64,000 nt of DNA from Brumicola pallidula DSM 14239 = ACAM 615 (GCF_000428905.1 NZ_KE386816.1:153385-217384), one strand, 5' to 3'. Shown: positions 1 to 10,289, counted from the first letter of the stretch. Made by a program: numbers and translations. The notes: generated by a model not told the origin, from the sequence alone.

Positions 1-585
1 AATATGCTGACCTTTCAAATAAGCTGCTAGATCAAAATTATGTCTCATGGGGTGATCACTGCCTATCACGCATGAAAATGAATCGTACCAAATAACTTTT
101 TGATGAAACGATAGAGGCAGTTCTTCGAAGCGATTTATCGCCATGTCGACTTTGCCTTGCTCTACATCGTGAAATGTCACATCGCTCGGCGTTATTAGGT
201 CTAGGCTAATATTGGGTGCTAAAACTGCAAGCCTGCTAATGAGTTCGAGCAGCAATGTTGATTCAGCGTAATCGCTGGTCATAATTCTGAATGTACGTAC
301 ACTCGTTGCAGGACTAAATTCAATGTCAGGTTGAATGCAGGACTCTAATTTACTCAATACGTCGCGAATAATGGGCTGTAACTCCAACGCTCGTTTGGTT
401 GGGGTCATGCCATCGCTGGTCCGCACTAACAATGGGTCTTTAAATAAATCTCGCAGTCGCTTTAAGCCATTGCTCATCGCTGGTTGGGTAATACTAAGTT
501 GGTTAGCCGCCTTGGTGACGCTGCCTTCTCTTAATAAAACGTCTAAGTAAACTAATAGATTCAGGTCGACTTTTGCGATATTCAA
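1..585 (-). CDS. LysR-type transcriptional regulator (partial, C-terminus off the left edge)
   Basis: Reading the minus strand from a TTG at 585 gives an open frame to the window edge (about 195 residues). It begins NIAKVDLNLLVYLDVLL, a typical LysR winged helix-turn-helix start. The recognition-helix region SVTKAANQLSITQPAMSN and the following LKRLRDLFKDPLLVR are also classic LysR. From about residue 90 the substrate-binding domain begins (FRIMTSDYAES). There is no ATG in frame near the HTH, so TTG is the most plausible start, with only a weak purine-rich stretch upstream. LysR proteins bind DNA as tetramers and respond to a small ligand. The ligand is unknown here. The gene lies downstream of aceA on the same strand, after a terminator, so it is probably its own transcription unit. 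Confidence 0.8.
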   Translation of the reverse strand, partial: MNIAKVDLNLLVYLDVLLREGSVTKAANQLSITQPAMSNGLKRLRDLFKDPLLVRTSDGMTPTKRALELQPIIRDVLSKLESCIQPDIEFSPATSVRTFRIMTSDYAESTLLLELISRLAVLAPNISLDLITPSDVTFHDVEQGKVDMAINRFEELPLSFHQKVIWYDSFSCVIGSDHPMRHNFDLAAYLKGQHI

Positions 586-776
586 TATGTTAATTCCAAT
601 GTCAATGGTATAAAAAGGGTGTACAAATTCAGAAATGAAATTAAGTTGTAAAGCTCATTCACGTAAATGATAATAATTTCTAATTGATTATATAACCACA
701 AACGACAAAAGATTGATAATACCTTGGTAGGGGGAATCGTGATTAATTTGATTTGTATCATCGATTTTTAACATCT

Positions 777-803
777 AAAGAAAAAAAACGCCCCGAAGGG
801 CGC
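777..803 (-). terminator. Rho-independent terminator of aceA
   Basis: On the minus strand a GC-rich stem (CGCCC, TTCG-type loop, GGGCG) is followed by a run of eight T. It sits about 70 bases after the isocitrate lyase stop codon and in front of the LysR gene. Confidence 0.85.
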
Positions 804-874
804 TGAACAAGAGTCGTTATTTGGTTCGATATTAACGTTGCGTCACATCAAACCCTTAGTTTAAAAAAAGAATA

Positions 875-2476
875 TTAATCAACAACATCGAATTGGTTCA
901 TCGTATTGTCGTCACCAGAGGCTTTTAATGCTTGTTCGCCTGAAAAATATTCTTTATGTGTGTCGCCTAAGTCAGAACCAGCCATTGCTTGGTGTTTAAC
1001 ACAAGCTAAACCTTGACGAAGTTCTTGACGCTGAACACCTTTAACATAAGCTAACATGCCTTCATCACCGAAGTAGCCTTTTGCAAGATTATCAGTGGAT
1101 AAGGCTGCAGTATGATAAGTCGGCAACGTAATTAAGTGATGGAAAATACCAGCTTCACGCGCAGCGTCAGCTTGGAATGTGCGTATTTTTTCATCAGCTT
1201 CCAGCGCAATTTCAGCATTATCATAACTCGCTGACATTAATGCAGCGCGGTCATAAGCACTAACGTCTTTGCCTTCTTCTAACCATGTATCAAATACTTG
1301 TTGGCGGAAACTCAATGTCCAGTTAAATGACGGGCTATTATTGTAGACAAGTTTAGCCGACGGCGTTACTTCACGAATTGCTCGAACCATATCGCCAATT
1401 TGACCAACATGCGGCTTTTCAGTTTCAATCCATAACAAGTCAGCGCCGTTTTGTAATGACGTTATGCAATCAAGTACAACACGATCAAAACCGGTGTTTT
1501 CTTTAAACTTATACAGTCCATTTGGCAGGCGAACTGGCTTAACCAGTTTACCATCCAATTTCATAACAGTGTCGCCGTTGCTTAATTCATCAATTGAGTT
1601 GACTGGCGTTGTTTCTAAAAACGCATTGTACTGAGCAGCTAGATCGCCTTCACTACTTGACACTGGGATTTTCTGAGTTAAACCTGCACCCAAGGAATCT
1701 GTACGCGCGACAATAACGCCGTCATCGACACCTAACTCAAGGAATGCATATCGTACTGCATTTATCTTGGATAAAAAGTCTTCATGTGGAACCGTGACTT
1801 TACCATCTTGATGGCCGCATTGTTTAGCGTCAGACACTTGGTTTTCAATTTGAATGCAGCAAGCGCCGGCTTCAATCATTTTCTTGGCTAGCAAATAGGT
1901 AGCTTCTTCATTACCAAAACCCGCATCAATGTCAGCAATAATAGGAACCACGTGAGTTTCAAAGTTATCTATTTGCGCTTGAATATCGTCTGTATCTAAG
2001 CCTTGAGCTCTGTTTGTATCAAGTTGGTCAAAAAGCTTACCTAGCTCTCTGGCATCGGCTTGACGTAAAAATGTATACAATTCTTCTATTAGAGCGGGAA
2101 CCGATGTTTTTTCGTGCATTGACTGGTCTGGTAACGGACCAAACTCTGAACGCAATGCTGCGACCATCCAACCTGACAAGTAAAGGTAGCTTTTAGCTGT
2201 TGTGCCTTGGTGTTTTTTTACCGACAACATCTTTTGCTGGCCTATAAAACCATGCCAGCAGCCTAGAGATTGCGTATATTGGCTCGAGTCGGCGTCATAT
2301 TCGGCCATATCGGTGCGCATAATGCCGGCAGTATATTTTGCGATTTCTAACCCAGTAGTGAATCTGTTTTGGGTTTTCATTCTCGCTGCATATTCAGGGC
2401 TAATGGCATTCCATGCTGTGCCTTGAGAGGCTTTTAATTTCGCCATATTTTCTAAGTCTTGTTGATACTGTGACAT
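875..2476 (-). CDS. aceA: Isocitrate lyase (large form)
   Basis: Cleaves isocitrate to glyoxylate and succinate, the first step of the glyoxylate bypass, in the cytoplasm. The ORF could extend to 2557, but the ATG at 2476 has a strong ribosome-binding site (GAGGAAAACA) and gives 533 residues, matching the ~531-residue isocitrate lyases of marine gammaproteobacteria. The family signature with the catalytic cysteine, KQCGHQDGK, is at about residue 216; the KKCGH form of short isocitrate lyases is replaced by KQCGH as usual in this subgroup. No malate synthase gene is adjacent. The unit is monocistronic with its own terminator. Its leader and promoter lie in the 830-base gap to the alkaline phosphatase gene. 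Confidence 0.95.
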   Translation of the reverse strand: MSQYQQDLENMAKLKASQGTAWNAISPEYAARMKTQNRFTTGLEIAKYTAGIMRTDMAEYDADSSQYTQSLGCWHGFIGQQKMLSVKKHQGTTAKSYLYLSGWMVAALRSEFGPLPDQSMHEKTSVPALIEELYTFLRQADARELGKLFDQLDTNRAQGLDTDDIQAQIDNFETHVVPIIADIDAGFGNEEATYLLAKKMIEAGACCIQIENQVSDAKQCGHQDGKVTVPHEDFLSKINAVRYAFLELGVDDGVIVARTDSLGAGLTQKIPVSSSEGDLAAQYNAFLETTPVNSIDELSNGDTVMKLDGKLVKPVRLPNGLYKFKENTGFDRVVLDCITSLQNGADLLWIETEKPHVGQIGDMVRAIREVTPSAKLVYNNSPSFNWTLSFRQQVFDTWLEEGKDVSAYDRAALMSASYDNAEIALEADEKIRTFQADAAREAGIFHHLITLPTYHTAALSTDNLAKGYFGDEGMLAYVKGVQRQELRQGLACVKHQAMAGSDLGDTHKEYFSGEQALKASGDDNTMNQFDVVD

Positions 2477-3309
2477 ATTGTTTTCCTCTTTTGCCATTTC
2501 TTGAACATCTTCATGTTGCGTGAAGATATTAAAACTGGTGACACTACACCGCGTCATTAATTTTATTCGCTATTATCAGTTACTTATTAAAACTCGCCGA
2601 TTGCTCTTGTTTAAAGCTGATACTTAAGCTGGTAATTTAAGCTGGTAATTTAAACTTTTAAGCAGAGTAAGTAACCTAGCTTAGTCACCTGCTTATCGGT
2701 GAATACGCATCCATCCTATGTTGCAATGATAAATAAAAAAACAGTATGAAACTTATTTTAGTTATTCACTATGTGAATAAAGGGTTTACCGGTTGGACGA
2801 GTCTATAGTCGGTACTAGTTATAAGTCTCTGAATATTATGTTTTTTAATTGTATTTATATCCGCAGTAAATAAATATAATTGAGTGCCGAATAAGTCTTA
2901 TGATAATGCCTATAGTTTTGAGTGATGTACGAAACACTGGGGATCGGTCCTTTTAGTCTGTTAGATAATGCAAAATGACCCCATTGACTGCTAAATTTCA
3001 GAGCTACATCAGGCAAAAAAAGCATGCTAATAATACTCATATTTACCGACCTGATGCTCATTAACATGATGTTTAGTGCCATAAAGAAAGGAATTTTGTG
3101 TTTGGCATTCGAGCATGATAAGCGTTATATTTAGGGGATAAGTTAAGATGTTTTTTATTCGAGCCGAAGTATCGGCATTTTCTTTGCAGCAAAAGTGTTC
3201 ATTGGAGTTATACAATTCTCCGCTGTCCCTTTATATAGACATTGTTAATTGAGTGGTAAAGCACAATAAATTCATGATGTTGTGAATTTTTTAGAGGTAA
3301 TTAAGTCAC
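2477..3309. other. Divergent intergenic region (aceA / alkaline phosphatase)
   Basis: This gap of about 830 bases must hold the promoters of the leftward aceA and the rightward phosphatase gene. It contains a 13-bp unit (AAGCTGGTAATTT) repeated twice in tandem at 2626-2651. It also has a perfect inverted repeat TTATTCAC-TAT-GTGAATAA at 2762-2780 that could be an operator. Two short minus-strand frames here have no ribosome-binding site or recognisable product. No Pho box is evident in front of the phosphatase. Confidence 0.5.
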
Positions 3310-4662
3310 ATGGTCAAAAAAAATCTTTATACAATTAGTATGCTTGCGGCAGTTACTCTGTTTAGCGCAGCTTGCACAGCCACGAAACAACAAGATATGG
3401 GCGGCGTTCAGACAAACGTAAATACCCCAAAAAATATTATTATGGTCATTTCTGATGGAATGGGACCTGCTTACACAACAGCTTATCGCTTATATAAAGA
3501 TGATCCAAACACGCCAATGGTTGAGCTTACTGCACTAGATCCTTTCTTAGTTGGGACTGCACGGACCTATCCAGCATCGGTGTCTGGTTATGTAACCGAC
3601 TCGGCAGCGAGTGCAACGGCACTGTCTGCGGGTATTAAAACATACAACGGTGCAATTGGTTTAGATGTCGATAAGAAACCATTAGAAAGTGTTCTTCAAC
3701 GCGCTAAAAAAGTGGGTAAAAAAACAGGCGTCGCAGTAACTTCACAAATTGTACATGCAACACCTGCGGCGTATATTGCGCACAACGAGTCTCGAAACAA
3801 TTACAATGAAATCGCCGATTCCTTTCTTGATGATCGTATCAACAACAAGAACGTGGCAGATGTAATGTTAGGCGGTGGTTGGAGTTACTTTATTCGTGAT
3901 GACCGCAACCTAGTTAATGAATTTAAGGCCTTAGGCTATCAATATGCTGACTCCTACACTGACCTGTTAGCACTACCAAAAGGTAAACCAACCTTGGGTT
4001 TGTTTGCTGACAAAGGATTATCCAAAGCATTGGACGACACTAACCCTCATCGACTCTCGGTATTAACTGAAAGTGCGATATCGCAGTTAGAAAATGTTAA
4101 TGGCTATTTTTTATTGGTCGAGGCGAGCCAAGTCGATTGGGCAGGGCATGCTAACGACATAGCTTCAGCGATGGGCGAAATGGAAGACTTAGAACAAACT
4201 ATAAAGTTGCTGAAAAACTATGTCGATATGCATCCAGATACACTGGTCGTGCTTACTGCTGATCACAGCACCGGTGGACTAACAATAGGCGCTGATGGTG
4301 AATATCGTTGGAGTCCTGAATTTATTCAAAACATGAAGGCGTCAGTAACAGTCATGTCTGAAAAAATGACGGATGAAGAAGATATGGTCTTATATGTTGA
4401 AGACGTGTTTGGCTTCGCATTGAACGGTGATGAAAAAAATCTTATTAGTGGCATGTCAAGTGATATGAAACCTGCGGAGCGCGAGAGTGTTTTGAAGTCT
4501 ATCTTAGATAAACGTACCAATACCGGTTGGACAACGTCAGGTCATACCGGCGTTGATGTCGAAGTTTATGCGTTTGGTGCAGGTTCGCAAGCGTTTGCTG
4601 GCAATTTGAATAACACTGATATTGCTAACAAGATCTTCGCGTTTTTAGGCAAAGCTGAATAG
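3310..4662 (+). CDS. Alkaline phosphatase (PhoA-type), lipoprotein
   Basis: A phosphomonoesterase of the alkaline phosphatase superfamily that releases phosphate outside the cytoplasm. The N-terminus is a lipoprotein signal peptide with lipobox LFSAAC (cysteine about residue 22), so the enzyme is probably membrane-anchored in the periplasm. The metal-binding/nucleophile region reads TDSAASATALSAG at about residues 96-108 (the serine after Asp is the phosphorylated residue). DHSTGG at about 317 and SGHTG at about 410 supply the other metal ligands. At 450 residues it has normal length. The start is preceded by GAGGT at a rather long spacing. It is monocistronic, with convergent htpX 14 bases after its stop. 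Confidence 0.92.
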   Translation: MVKKNLYTISMLAAVTLFSAACTATKQQDMGGVQTNVNTPKNIIMVISDGMGPAYTTAYRLYKDDPNTPMVELTALDPFLVGTARTYPASVSGYVTDSAASATALSAGIKTYNGAIGLDVDKKPLESVLQRAKKVGKKTGVAVTSQIVHATPAAYIAHNESRNNYNEIADSFLDDRINNKNVADVMLGGGWSYFIRDDRNLVNEFKALGYQYADSYTDLLALPKGKPTLGLFADKGLSKALDDTNPHRLSVLTESAISQLENVNGYFLLVEASQVDWAGHANDIASAMGEMEDLEQTIKLLKNYVDMHPDTLVVLTADHSTGGLTIGADGEYRWSPEFIQNMKASVTVMSEKMTDEEDMVLYVEDVFGFALNGDEKNLISGMSSDMKPAERESVLKSILDKRTNTGWTTSGHTGVDVEVYAFGAGSQAFAGNLNNTDIANKIFAFLGKAE

Positions 4663-4676
4663 GTAATTTAGGGCGC

Positions 4677-5543
4677 TTATTCAAGGGCCTTAATTCTTTG
4701 TTCAAGTGGCGGGTGACTTGAAAATAGTTTATGTATTTTACCTGCATTAATTGCAAATGCGGCCATTTCATCAGGCATGTCGGGCCCCGTTTGACTCGCT
4801 TGTAGTCGCATCAGCGCAGCACGCATTTTGTGTTTACCGACTAATTTTGCTGCGCCCGCATCCGCCCTGTATTCGCGGTGACGAGAAAACCACATGGTAA
4901 TTGTCATTGCTAATACACCTAGAATAACTTCAGCAATAATAGATACAATCCAAAATGCAGGCCCGTGACCGCGTTCCACTTTAAATATGACGCGGTCCAC
5001 CGTATGCCCGATCACTCTTGATAGAAACACAACAAAGGTGTTCATTACGCCTTGAAGCAAAGTCATGGTAATCATATCGCCATTGGCGATGTGAGCAACT
5101 TCATGAGCCAGTACAGCCTCAAGCTCGTCTTTATTCATACTCTCAATAAGACCTGTGCTCACTGCAACAAGCGCATTATTGCGGTTCCAACCAGTAGCAA
5201 ACGCGTTAGGCGAATGACTCTGAAATATACCAACTTCAGGCATACCAATATTCGATTGCTTAGCTAGGCGCTTCACCGTATTTAGCAACCAAGTTTCTGT
5301 GCTATCAATCGGTTGTAAAATAACTTGTACTTGCATTGAACGTTTCGCCATCCATTTTGAGATGAATAGCGATATAAAAGCACCACTGAAACCAATAATA
5401 GCGGCGTAAATCATCAGTGAATTTAGATTTAGATCAACGCCATTTTGCGCCAATAGACCTTGGATCCCAAATAAACTGAATGTAATACTCAGTAAGGCAA
5501 TAATCGCAATGTTGGTACCAACGAATAACAAAATACGTAGCAT
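4677..5543 (-). CDS. htpX: Membrane zinc metalloprotease HtpX
   Basis: Inner-membrane M48-family protease that degrades misfolded membrane proteins, working with FtsH. The zinc-binding motif HEVAH is at about residue 146, with the downstream glutamate in the EYRADAGAAKL region. Two N-terminal and two central hydrophobic segments fit the HtpX topology. A longer frame begins with GTG at 5579, but the ATG at 5543 gives MLRILLFVGTN, matching the conserved HtpX N-terminus, and 288 residues, the usual length. The gene overlaps nothing and ends convergently with the alkaline phosphatase gene. In other bacteria htpX is induced by envelope stress; no clear Cpx box was identified. Confidence 0.95.
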   Translation of the reverse strand: MLRILLFVGTNIAIIALLSITFSLFGIQGLLAQNGVDLNLNSLMIYAAIIGFSGAFISLFISKWMAKRSMQVQVILQPIDSTETWLLNTVKRLAKQSNIGMPEVGIFQSHSPNAFATGWNRNNALVAVSTGLIESMNKDELEAVLAHEVAHIANGDMITMTLLQGVMNTFVVFLSRVIGHTVDRVIFKVERGHGPAFWIVSIIAEVILGVLAMTITMWFSRHREYRADAGAAKLVGKHKMRAALMRLQASQTGPDMPDEMAAFAINAGKIHKLFSSHPPLEQRIKALE

Positions 5544-5681
5544 GTTTGTTCTCAATATAGCTAGCGAACGATTCGCCACTTTCTACATCAATTAATAGTG
5601 CTTTTTTGTCACTATATCAATGTATAAAAGGTAAATATTTTTTGATGGTGCAGGACAATTTTTTTATTGATAGAAACTATA

Positions 5682-7064
5682 TTAGTAACCTGTTAATTCC
5701 AAAAAACCTTTACCGCTATGTGTCCCGCTAACAGCGACAGTACCTTCATAATAAGCGATTGAAGCGGGGTTCCACTGGTCATTTTTAGTTGCTTTAATGC
5801 TAATGTCTATGTCCTTACTTTTAATCTTGAGTTGCCAATACAACGGCAGTTTTTTGTTACCAACAGATGTTAACTTATTGGCATTTAATTTTATATCGGA
5901 TGGCATTAATGCTGTTGTTGAGCCATCAGCATTAATATATGTGCCAGTGATATAATCAGCTTGGTCTTGCAAACGCATTTGAAAGGCCATAATTTTATCG
6001 CCATTGTCCAGGTGCAGTGACAACCAGTCCCAACCTAAGGTTGCTTGGTCAAACAACTGCGAAGTCCATTCTTGATCAAACCACGCATTGCCGTTGACCG
6101 CTATCTGCTTGCCACTGTCACGCGCTGTAAATGTTCCTTCCACCGCTATAAAGGGCGCACTATAATAGTGAGAGGCATGTTTGCCATTAGCTGACTTTAT
6201 ACTGTAGCCACCTTGCCCTTGCAAAACGAAAGGACCAGTGTTGGATAAATTGAGTTGAACATTGAGATAAGAATCGGTGTTACTGTTTTCGCCCTTGCCC
6301 TTTGCACTATTACTAATTGCACTATTACTAATTGCACTATTACCACTTGCATTATTACTAATTAGTTTAGTGGTAAAAGTCAGGTTCGAGGGCAATAACC
6401 CTGCAGTGGGACTTTGCCATTGCCAATCATCAATAAATAATTTAAATGGCGTTTGTTCTACACCTGCATTACCGACATTACCTCGCGCAAACTTCTCTGA
6501 AAACCAATGTTTGGATGCACTATGCACAGAAGCATGTGCCATATAAATATGTTCGTTGCTCCAATCTGATCCTAACGCTTTGGGCCTGTTTTCAAGCGTT
6601 AAGCTACTGTCATCAATATTATCCTTTAGTTTTGTTTGCTGACTTTTATTAAGCTTTGCATTTTGATTTCGAAAGCGAAACAGCGTCCATTGCAAACCAT
6701 AATCGTTGCCTTCATCATCTTGCAAGTTTGCAGTTAAATACCACCATTCGATATCAAATGAATCATGCGAATAATGGTCTTTGGGGAACGTGATGACATA
6801 GTTTGGATCGGCAATCTGGCCTAAGTTTTGTGGATCAGACGCGCTGAAGCCTCTCCCAAACTGTTGTTGCGAAGTTTCATCTCCAGTGTCTAAAGCAGTG
6901 CTTTTGACGTCAGAAAATAGCGCCTTAATATTACTCGATGTTTTATCGATACCACTGCTAGCAAACACGATGACCGCAAACACGATCACAACAAGCAGCA
7001 TAACCGTAAGCAAGCTAGAAAGTGATGTAAAAAGTGATGTAAAGAACTTGATTAATTTAACCAT
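5682..7064 (-). CDS. AttH/CrtC-like lipocalin-fold protein of an ABC exporter operon
   Basis: A 460-residue protein with one N-terminal membrane segment (LTVMLLVVIVFAVIVF). A large extracytoplasmic domain of the CrtC/AttH type follows, with the characteristic HDSFDIEWWYLTANL near the start and WFDQEWTSQLF and WDWLSLHLDNG later. Proteins of this family accompany an ABC transporter in the AttEFGH-like arrangement, and here the gene follows the permease with a 13-base overlap and an AGAGG ribosome-binding site. The substrate and reaction are unknown. An internal low-complexity stretch (SAISNSAISNSAKG) is encoded by a tandem 15-bp repeat near 6305-6360 and is probably a variable linker. Confidence 0.8.
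   Translation of the reverse strand: MVKLIKFFTSLFTSLSSLLTVMLLVVIVFAVIVFASSGIDKTSSNIKALFSDVKSTALDTGDETSQQQFGRGFSASDPQNLGQIADPNYVITFPKDHYSHDSFDIEWWYLTANLQDDEGNDYGLQWTLFRFRNQNAKLNKSQQTKLKDNIDDSSLTLENRPKALGSDWSNEHIYMAHASVHSASKHWFSEKFARGNVGNAGVEQTPFKLFIDDWQWQSPTAGLLPSNLTFTTKLISNNASGNSAISNSAISNSAKGKGENSNTDSYLNVQLNLSNTGPFVLQGQGGYSIKSANGKHASHYYSAPFIAVEGTFTARDSGKQIAVNGNAWFDQEWTSQLFDQATLGWDWLSLHLDNGDKIMAFQMRLQDQADYITGTYINADGSTTALMPSDIKLNANKLTSVGNKKLPLYWQLKIKSKDIDISIKATKNDQWNPASIAYYEGTVAVSGTHSGKGFLELTGY
6305..6362 (-). repeat. 15-bp tandem repeat inside the AttH-like gene
   Basis: The unit GCACTATTACTAATT occurs twice exactly, followed by degenerate copies. It encodes the Ser-Ala-Ile-Ser-Asn repeats. 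Because 15 is a multiple of three, copy-number change would keep the reading frame. Confidence 0.75.
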
Positions 7065-9607
7065 CGGATATCCTCTATGAGTGGCCTTTTTCCGGCGCGA
7101 ACGATGGGGATAGCGATAACGATAGCCACAACCAATAAACTCGTTGCATATATTTGAAGTATCTTCAGTGGATTAATAATTAGTGGGTAAGTCCATGAGA
7201 AAGCTTGATAGTTGATATCGACAATTAATATCCAACTTAATAATATACCGAAAGGAGTCGCGAATATTAATGCAACAAAACATAACAATAAGTACTGGAA
7301 TAGGGCCAGTAGTTGGGTTTTCAATGCCGATACTCCCATACTTCGGATCAACATATTTTGTGGCCGAATGTCATTCATCAGAACAATAATAGCGCATGCC
7401 AGCGAAAGCGCCGCGACAAGCAGTGTGACCACATTTAATCCATCGGTAATAATAAAGGTGTTGTCAAAAGCTTGCATTGATAATGCCAGTAAGTCTTCAG
7501 TTTTTAGTAATTGCGTGTCTGGATTGACTCCTGCCGCCAGCATATTTTCCCTTAGCAAATCAATCTTACTCTCAGCACCTTGTAATGCGTATATGCAACA
7601 TTTTGATTTTGATAATTCAAACATGTCGAATGGCATTAACACTTGCGCATAAGGGTTGCCAAAATCATAAACGATGCCTAGTATTTTATACGACGATAGT
7701 TCGCTTGTGGATGGATGTGGAAGCTCAATTACATCATTAACCTGATATTTAAAACCAAATGCAAACTGCTGATTAACTAAAACACCCTTACCTTGCTCAA
7801 ATTGCCGCCATAAATTCTTATTTTCGCTTTGCTCATAAAACACCATTGCCTGCTGATTAAACTCATCGGTAGGATAACTAAATTGCTGCATCTCTTTGCC
7901 TTGAAAAGAAATATAGTTTTCTAATCGTTGGGAAACATTTACACCTGTGTTCTTGGCTAACTCAGCGATGTTAGGCTCACCGCTATTGTAAACATAATAG
8001 TCAGCTGCCAAACGTTGTTCAAGCCATCCTGCGGTTGCGCCACGAAAGCTGTCGACCATTAAATTCATTCCAATGTTACTGGTAGCGGCAATAAAAAATG
8101 CACAACAAGCAATTTTGGTTTTTCCTGACAGTGCCAAACTTTGCTTGGAACTGAGTTGCAACAACGGAAACCGATCAGGAATAAAGCGTTGAATAAACGC
8201 CAGCATACTGGGGTAATTAGCTAGCAGTAAACAACAGCCAGACAAAATCACTAATGCGGTGGCGATAAGCAACAACCAAAGCGCTTGTGCATTATTTAAT
8301 ATGATATAGGCGATACCTGCAAAAAGACCAAAGCTAAGCCAAATGGCGCCGTTCCAAAAACGTTGCTGAGTAAGCGATAAGGGCACATCTTTAGTTTGCG
8401 CCAACTGATGATTTAATTTATTTAATGGAATGAAGGTTGCGCATACACTGCCAATCAGGCAAATACCAAATACTTGGATGAATAATCCAATAATGGATAC
8501 TTCACCGAAACCTACCTCTACCGAGTACAAATTTTCGAGGGTTGCTTGTACGGTAGGTGAGGCTAATTTTGCTAATTCAATACCCAATAAAACTCCAATA
8601 AAGCTGGCTAAAAGAGTAAGCAATACAATTTCAATTAACTGCACAACAAACAGTTGTTGTCTTGAAATACCTAACTGTCGACAAATTTTAAGCCACGTTA
8701 ATCTTGAATTTAATAGTAAATTAACTGCGTTGACCACAATGAAAAGGCACACAACGAACATCAGTAATGCCATTGCCATTAAGTTTAAGTGGAAGCTGCT
8801 AGTGAGTTCTGAATCCTGCTCACCGTCATTGGCACTGGTTAATTTCAGGTTGTCGGGTAAGAACTGCCGAAGTGCGTCCTCTTGAGCCCTTGTTAAGTCG
8901 CCTACAACTAGTAACATCGACAACTCGGCGTCGGGATAAAGGCGGTATAATTCGGCAATGTCCATAATGATATCATTACCTAACACGGCGCTTTCAAATG
9001 CGACAAGTCCAGCTAAAGGCTCGCCAAACTGCGTTGTAAACTGTTGGCTCAAGTTCGCGTTAATGCTCTCTTCTAGTATTTCAAGCAACTGCGGGTGCAG
9101 TATGGCCGTGGGTTCATTAAAGCTTAATTGCCTAATCAGTTGATTAGCTTCATTCGATGCTTTGCTTGTCCCAGTATCAGGCTGTGCAGTCGCATTTTGT
9201 TGCTCTGCTAAAGGTACTGGGTTTGAAAAGCTAGGTTGGGTAATTAATGAAAAAGTGTCTATGCCAGTGAAATCAATACGCCTTTGCGTAATACGTTGTT
9301 TATTTACGTACACATGCTGCTTTGTTTGCGCTACGGCCACCAATTGGTTAACGCCTTTTACTCTTAAAGCTGAATAGTCCTGCTTGCTGAGTTTTAGCTT
9401 GGATGAAGTCGATGTAATGGTATATGTGACGTTTGCAACTAGAAATTGTTGCTCGCTACTGTAGCTTTGTTTAGCGCTGCTATTGATTACCAGCACAGCA
9501 CTTAGGCCTGCAGCCGCAATAATTAGCGACACCATCATCATGCTCAGGCTAAATTTGCTATTACTATAGCTTTTTAATAAAACAAAAAGGAACGGCCAAT
9601 ATTTCAT
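7052..9607 (-). CDS. FtsX-family ABC transporter permease
   Basis: An 851-residue membrane protein with a single N-terminal membrane helix, a large periplasmic domain (about residues 50-270), three helices, further central helices, a second extracytoplasmic domain and three C-terminal helices. This is the duplicated MacB/FtsX layout of long exporter permeases, similar to AttF/AttG or YbbP. It pairs with the ATPase encoded immediately upstream (one base apart) and the AttH-like protein downstream (overlapping), so the three form one operon. Such exporters usually move lipids, lipoproteins or peptides out of the inner membrane. The actual substrate cannot be read from the sequence. Confidence 0.88.
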   Translation of the reverse strand: MKYWPFLFVLLKSYSNSKFSLSMMMVSLIIAAAGLSAVLVINSSAKQSYSSEQQFLVANVTYTITSTSSKLKLSKQDYSALRVKGVNQLVAVAQTKQHVYVNKQRITQRRIDFTGIDTFSLITQPSFSNPVPLAEQQNATAQPDTGTSKASNEANQLIRQLSFNEPTAILHPQLLEILEESINANLSQQFTTQFGEPLAGLVAFESAVLGNDIIMDIAELYRLYPDAELSMLLVVGDLTRAQEDALRQFLPDNLKLTSANDGEQDSELTSSFHLNLMAMALLMFVVCLFIVVNAVNLLLNSRLTWLKICRQLGISRQQLFVVQLIEIVLLTLLASFIGVLLGIELAKLASPTVQATLENLYSVEVGFGEVSIIGLFIQVFGICLIGSVCATFIPLNKLNHQLAQTKDVPLSLTQQRFWNGAIWLSFGLFAGIAYIILNNAQALWLLLIATALVILSGCCLLLANYPSMLAFIQRFIPDRFPLLQLSSKQSLALSGKTKIACCAFFIAATSNIGMNLMVDSFRGATAGWLEQRLAADYYVYNSGEPNIAELAKNTGVNVSQRLENYISFQGKEMQQFSYPTDEFNQQAMVFYEQSENKNLWRQFEQGKGVLVNQQFAFGFKYQVNDVIELPHPSTSELSSYKILGIVYDFGNPYAQVLMPFDMFELSKSKCCIYALQGAESKIDLLRENMLAAGVNPDTQLLKTEDLLALSMQAFDNTFIITDGLNVVTLLVAALSLACAIIVLMNDIRPQNMLIRSMGVSALKTQLLALFQYLLLCFVALIFATPFGILLSWILIVDINYQAFSWTYPLIINPLKILQIYATSLLVVAIVIAIPIVRAGKRPLIEDIRWLN

Positions 9608-9608
9608 A

Positions 9609-10289
9609 TTAAATTTGAGTCAACCTACCATCGTCTAAATACCATTGCTGCTGAGTAAGCAATGCTACTTTTTGACTGTGAGTTACCATCACAAGCGCGG
9701 TATTGAGCTTCTTACAAGTAGTCACTAATAGATGACTAACAAGGTCTGAATTTTTACTGTCCAGGTTTCCTGTAGGTTCGTCTGCTAGCAAAAGAGGTGG
9801 TTGATGCGATAACCCGCGGGCAATAGCAACTCGCTGCTGTTCGCCGCCAGAAAGTTGGCTAGGTAGTTTGTTTATATGACGATGAATATCCAGAGCATCC
9901 AACAATTCTTGAATATATTCGCCTTGTACTTTGCCGGTTATCTTAGCCGGTAGCATGACATTTTCCATCACTGTAATACAGTCAATTAAATTGAACTTTT
10001 GAAAGATAAGCCCAACCCTAAATTGGCGATATGCGTCCGCTTCTTTTTCAGTGAACTGGGTAATGTCGTTACCTTGATTTGGCTGTTGTGAATTGTTTAA
10101 CAGTATTTCCCCACTATCGGGTTTATCTAGCGCAGCTAACAGGTGCAAAAGAGTCGACTTTCCTGACCCTGATGCACCTTGAATGCTGATGCTGTCACCT
10201 GCGTTTATGGTTAAGTTGATATTGTTAAGAATGGTGTGTTGCTCACCCGCATCAGTATAACTTTTCTTTAAATTTTTTAGCGCTAGCAT
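9609..10289 (-). CDS. ABC transporter ATP-binding protein (LolD/MacB type)
   Basis: A 226-residue nucleotide-binding subunit. Walker A is GASGSGKST (about residues 38-46), the ABC signature is LSGGEQQRVAIARGL, and Walker B is LLLADEPTGN. The sequence is most like the LolD/YbbA/MacB branch that powers FtsX-type permeases. It is the first gene of a three-gene leftward operon (ATPase, permease, AttH-like protein). A hairpin terminator lies just upstream, separating it from the VC0807-family gene. Confidence 0.93.
   Translation of the reverse strand: MLALKNLKKSYTDAGEQHTILNNINLTINAGDSISIQGASGSGKSTLLHLLAALDKPDSGEILLNNSQQPNQGNDITQFTEKEADAYRQFRVGLIFQKFNLIDCITVMENVMLPAKITGKVQGEYIQELLDALDIHRHINKLPSQLSGGEQQRVAIARGLSHQPPLLLADEPTGNLDSKNSDLVSHLLVTTCKKLNTALVMVTHSQKVALLTQQQWYLDDGRLTQI

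Noticed and set aside
2855-3215. Two short minus-strand ORFs before the alkaline phosphatase gene
   Set aside because: They overlap one another in different frames, lack ribosome-binding sites and have no recognisable domain; they lie in the divergent promoter region.
3200-3309. Pho box before the alkaline phosphatase gene
   Set aside because: Only a single CTGTC is present without the second half-site at the right spacing.
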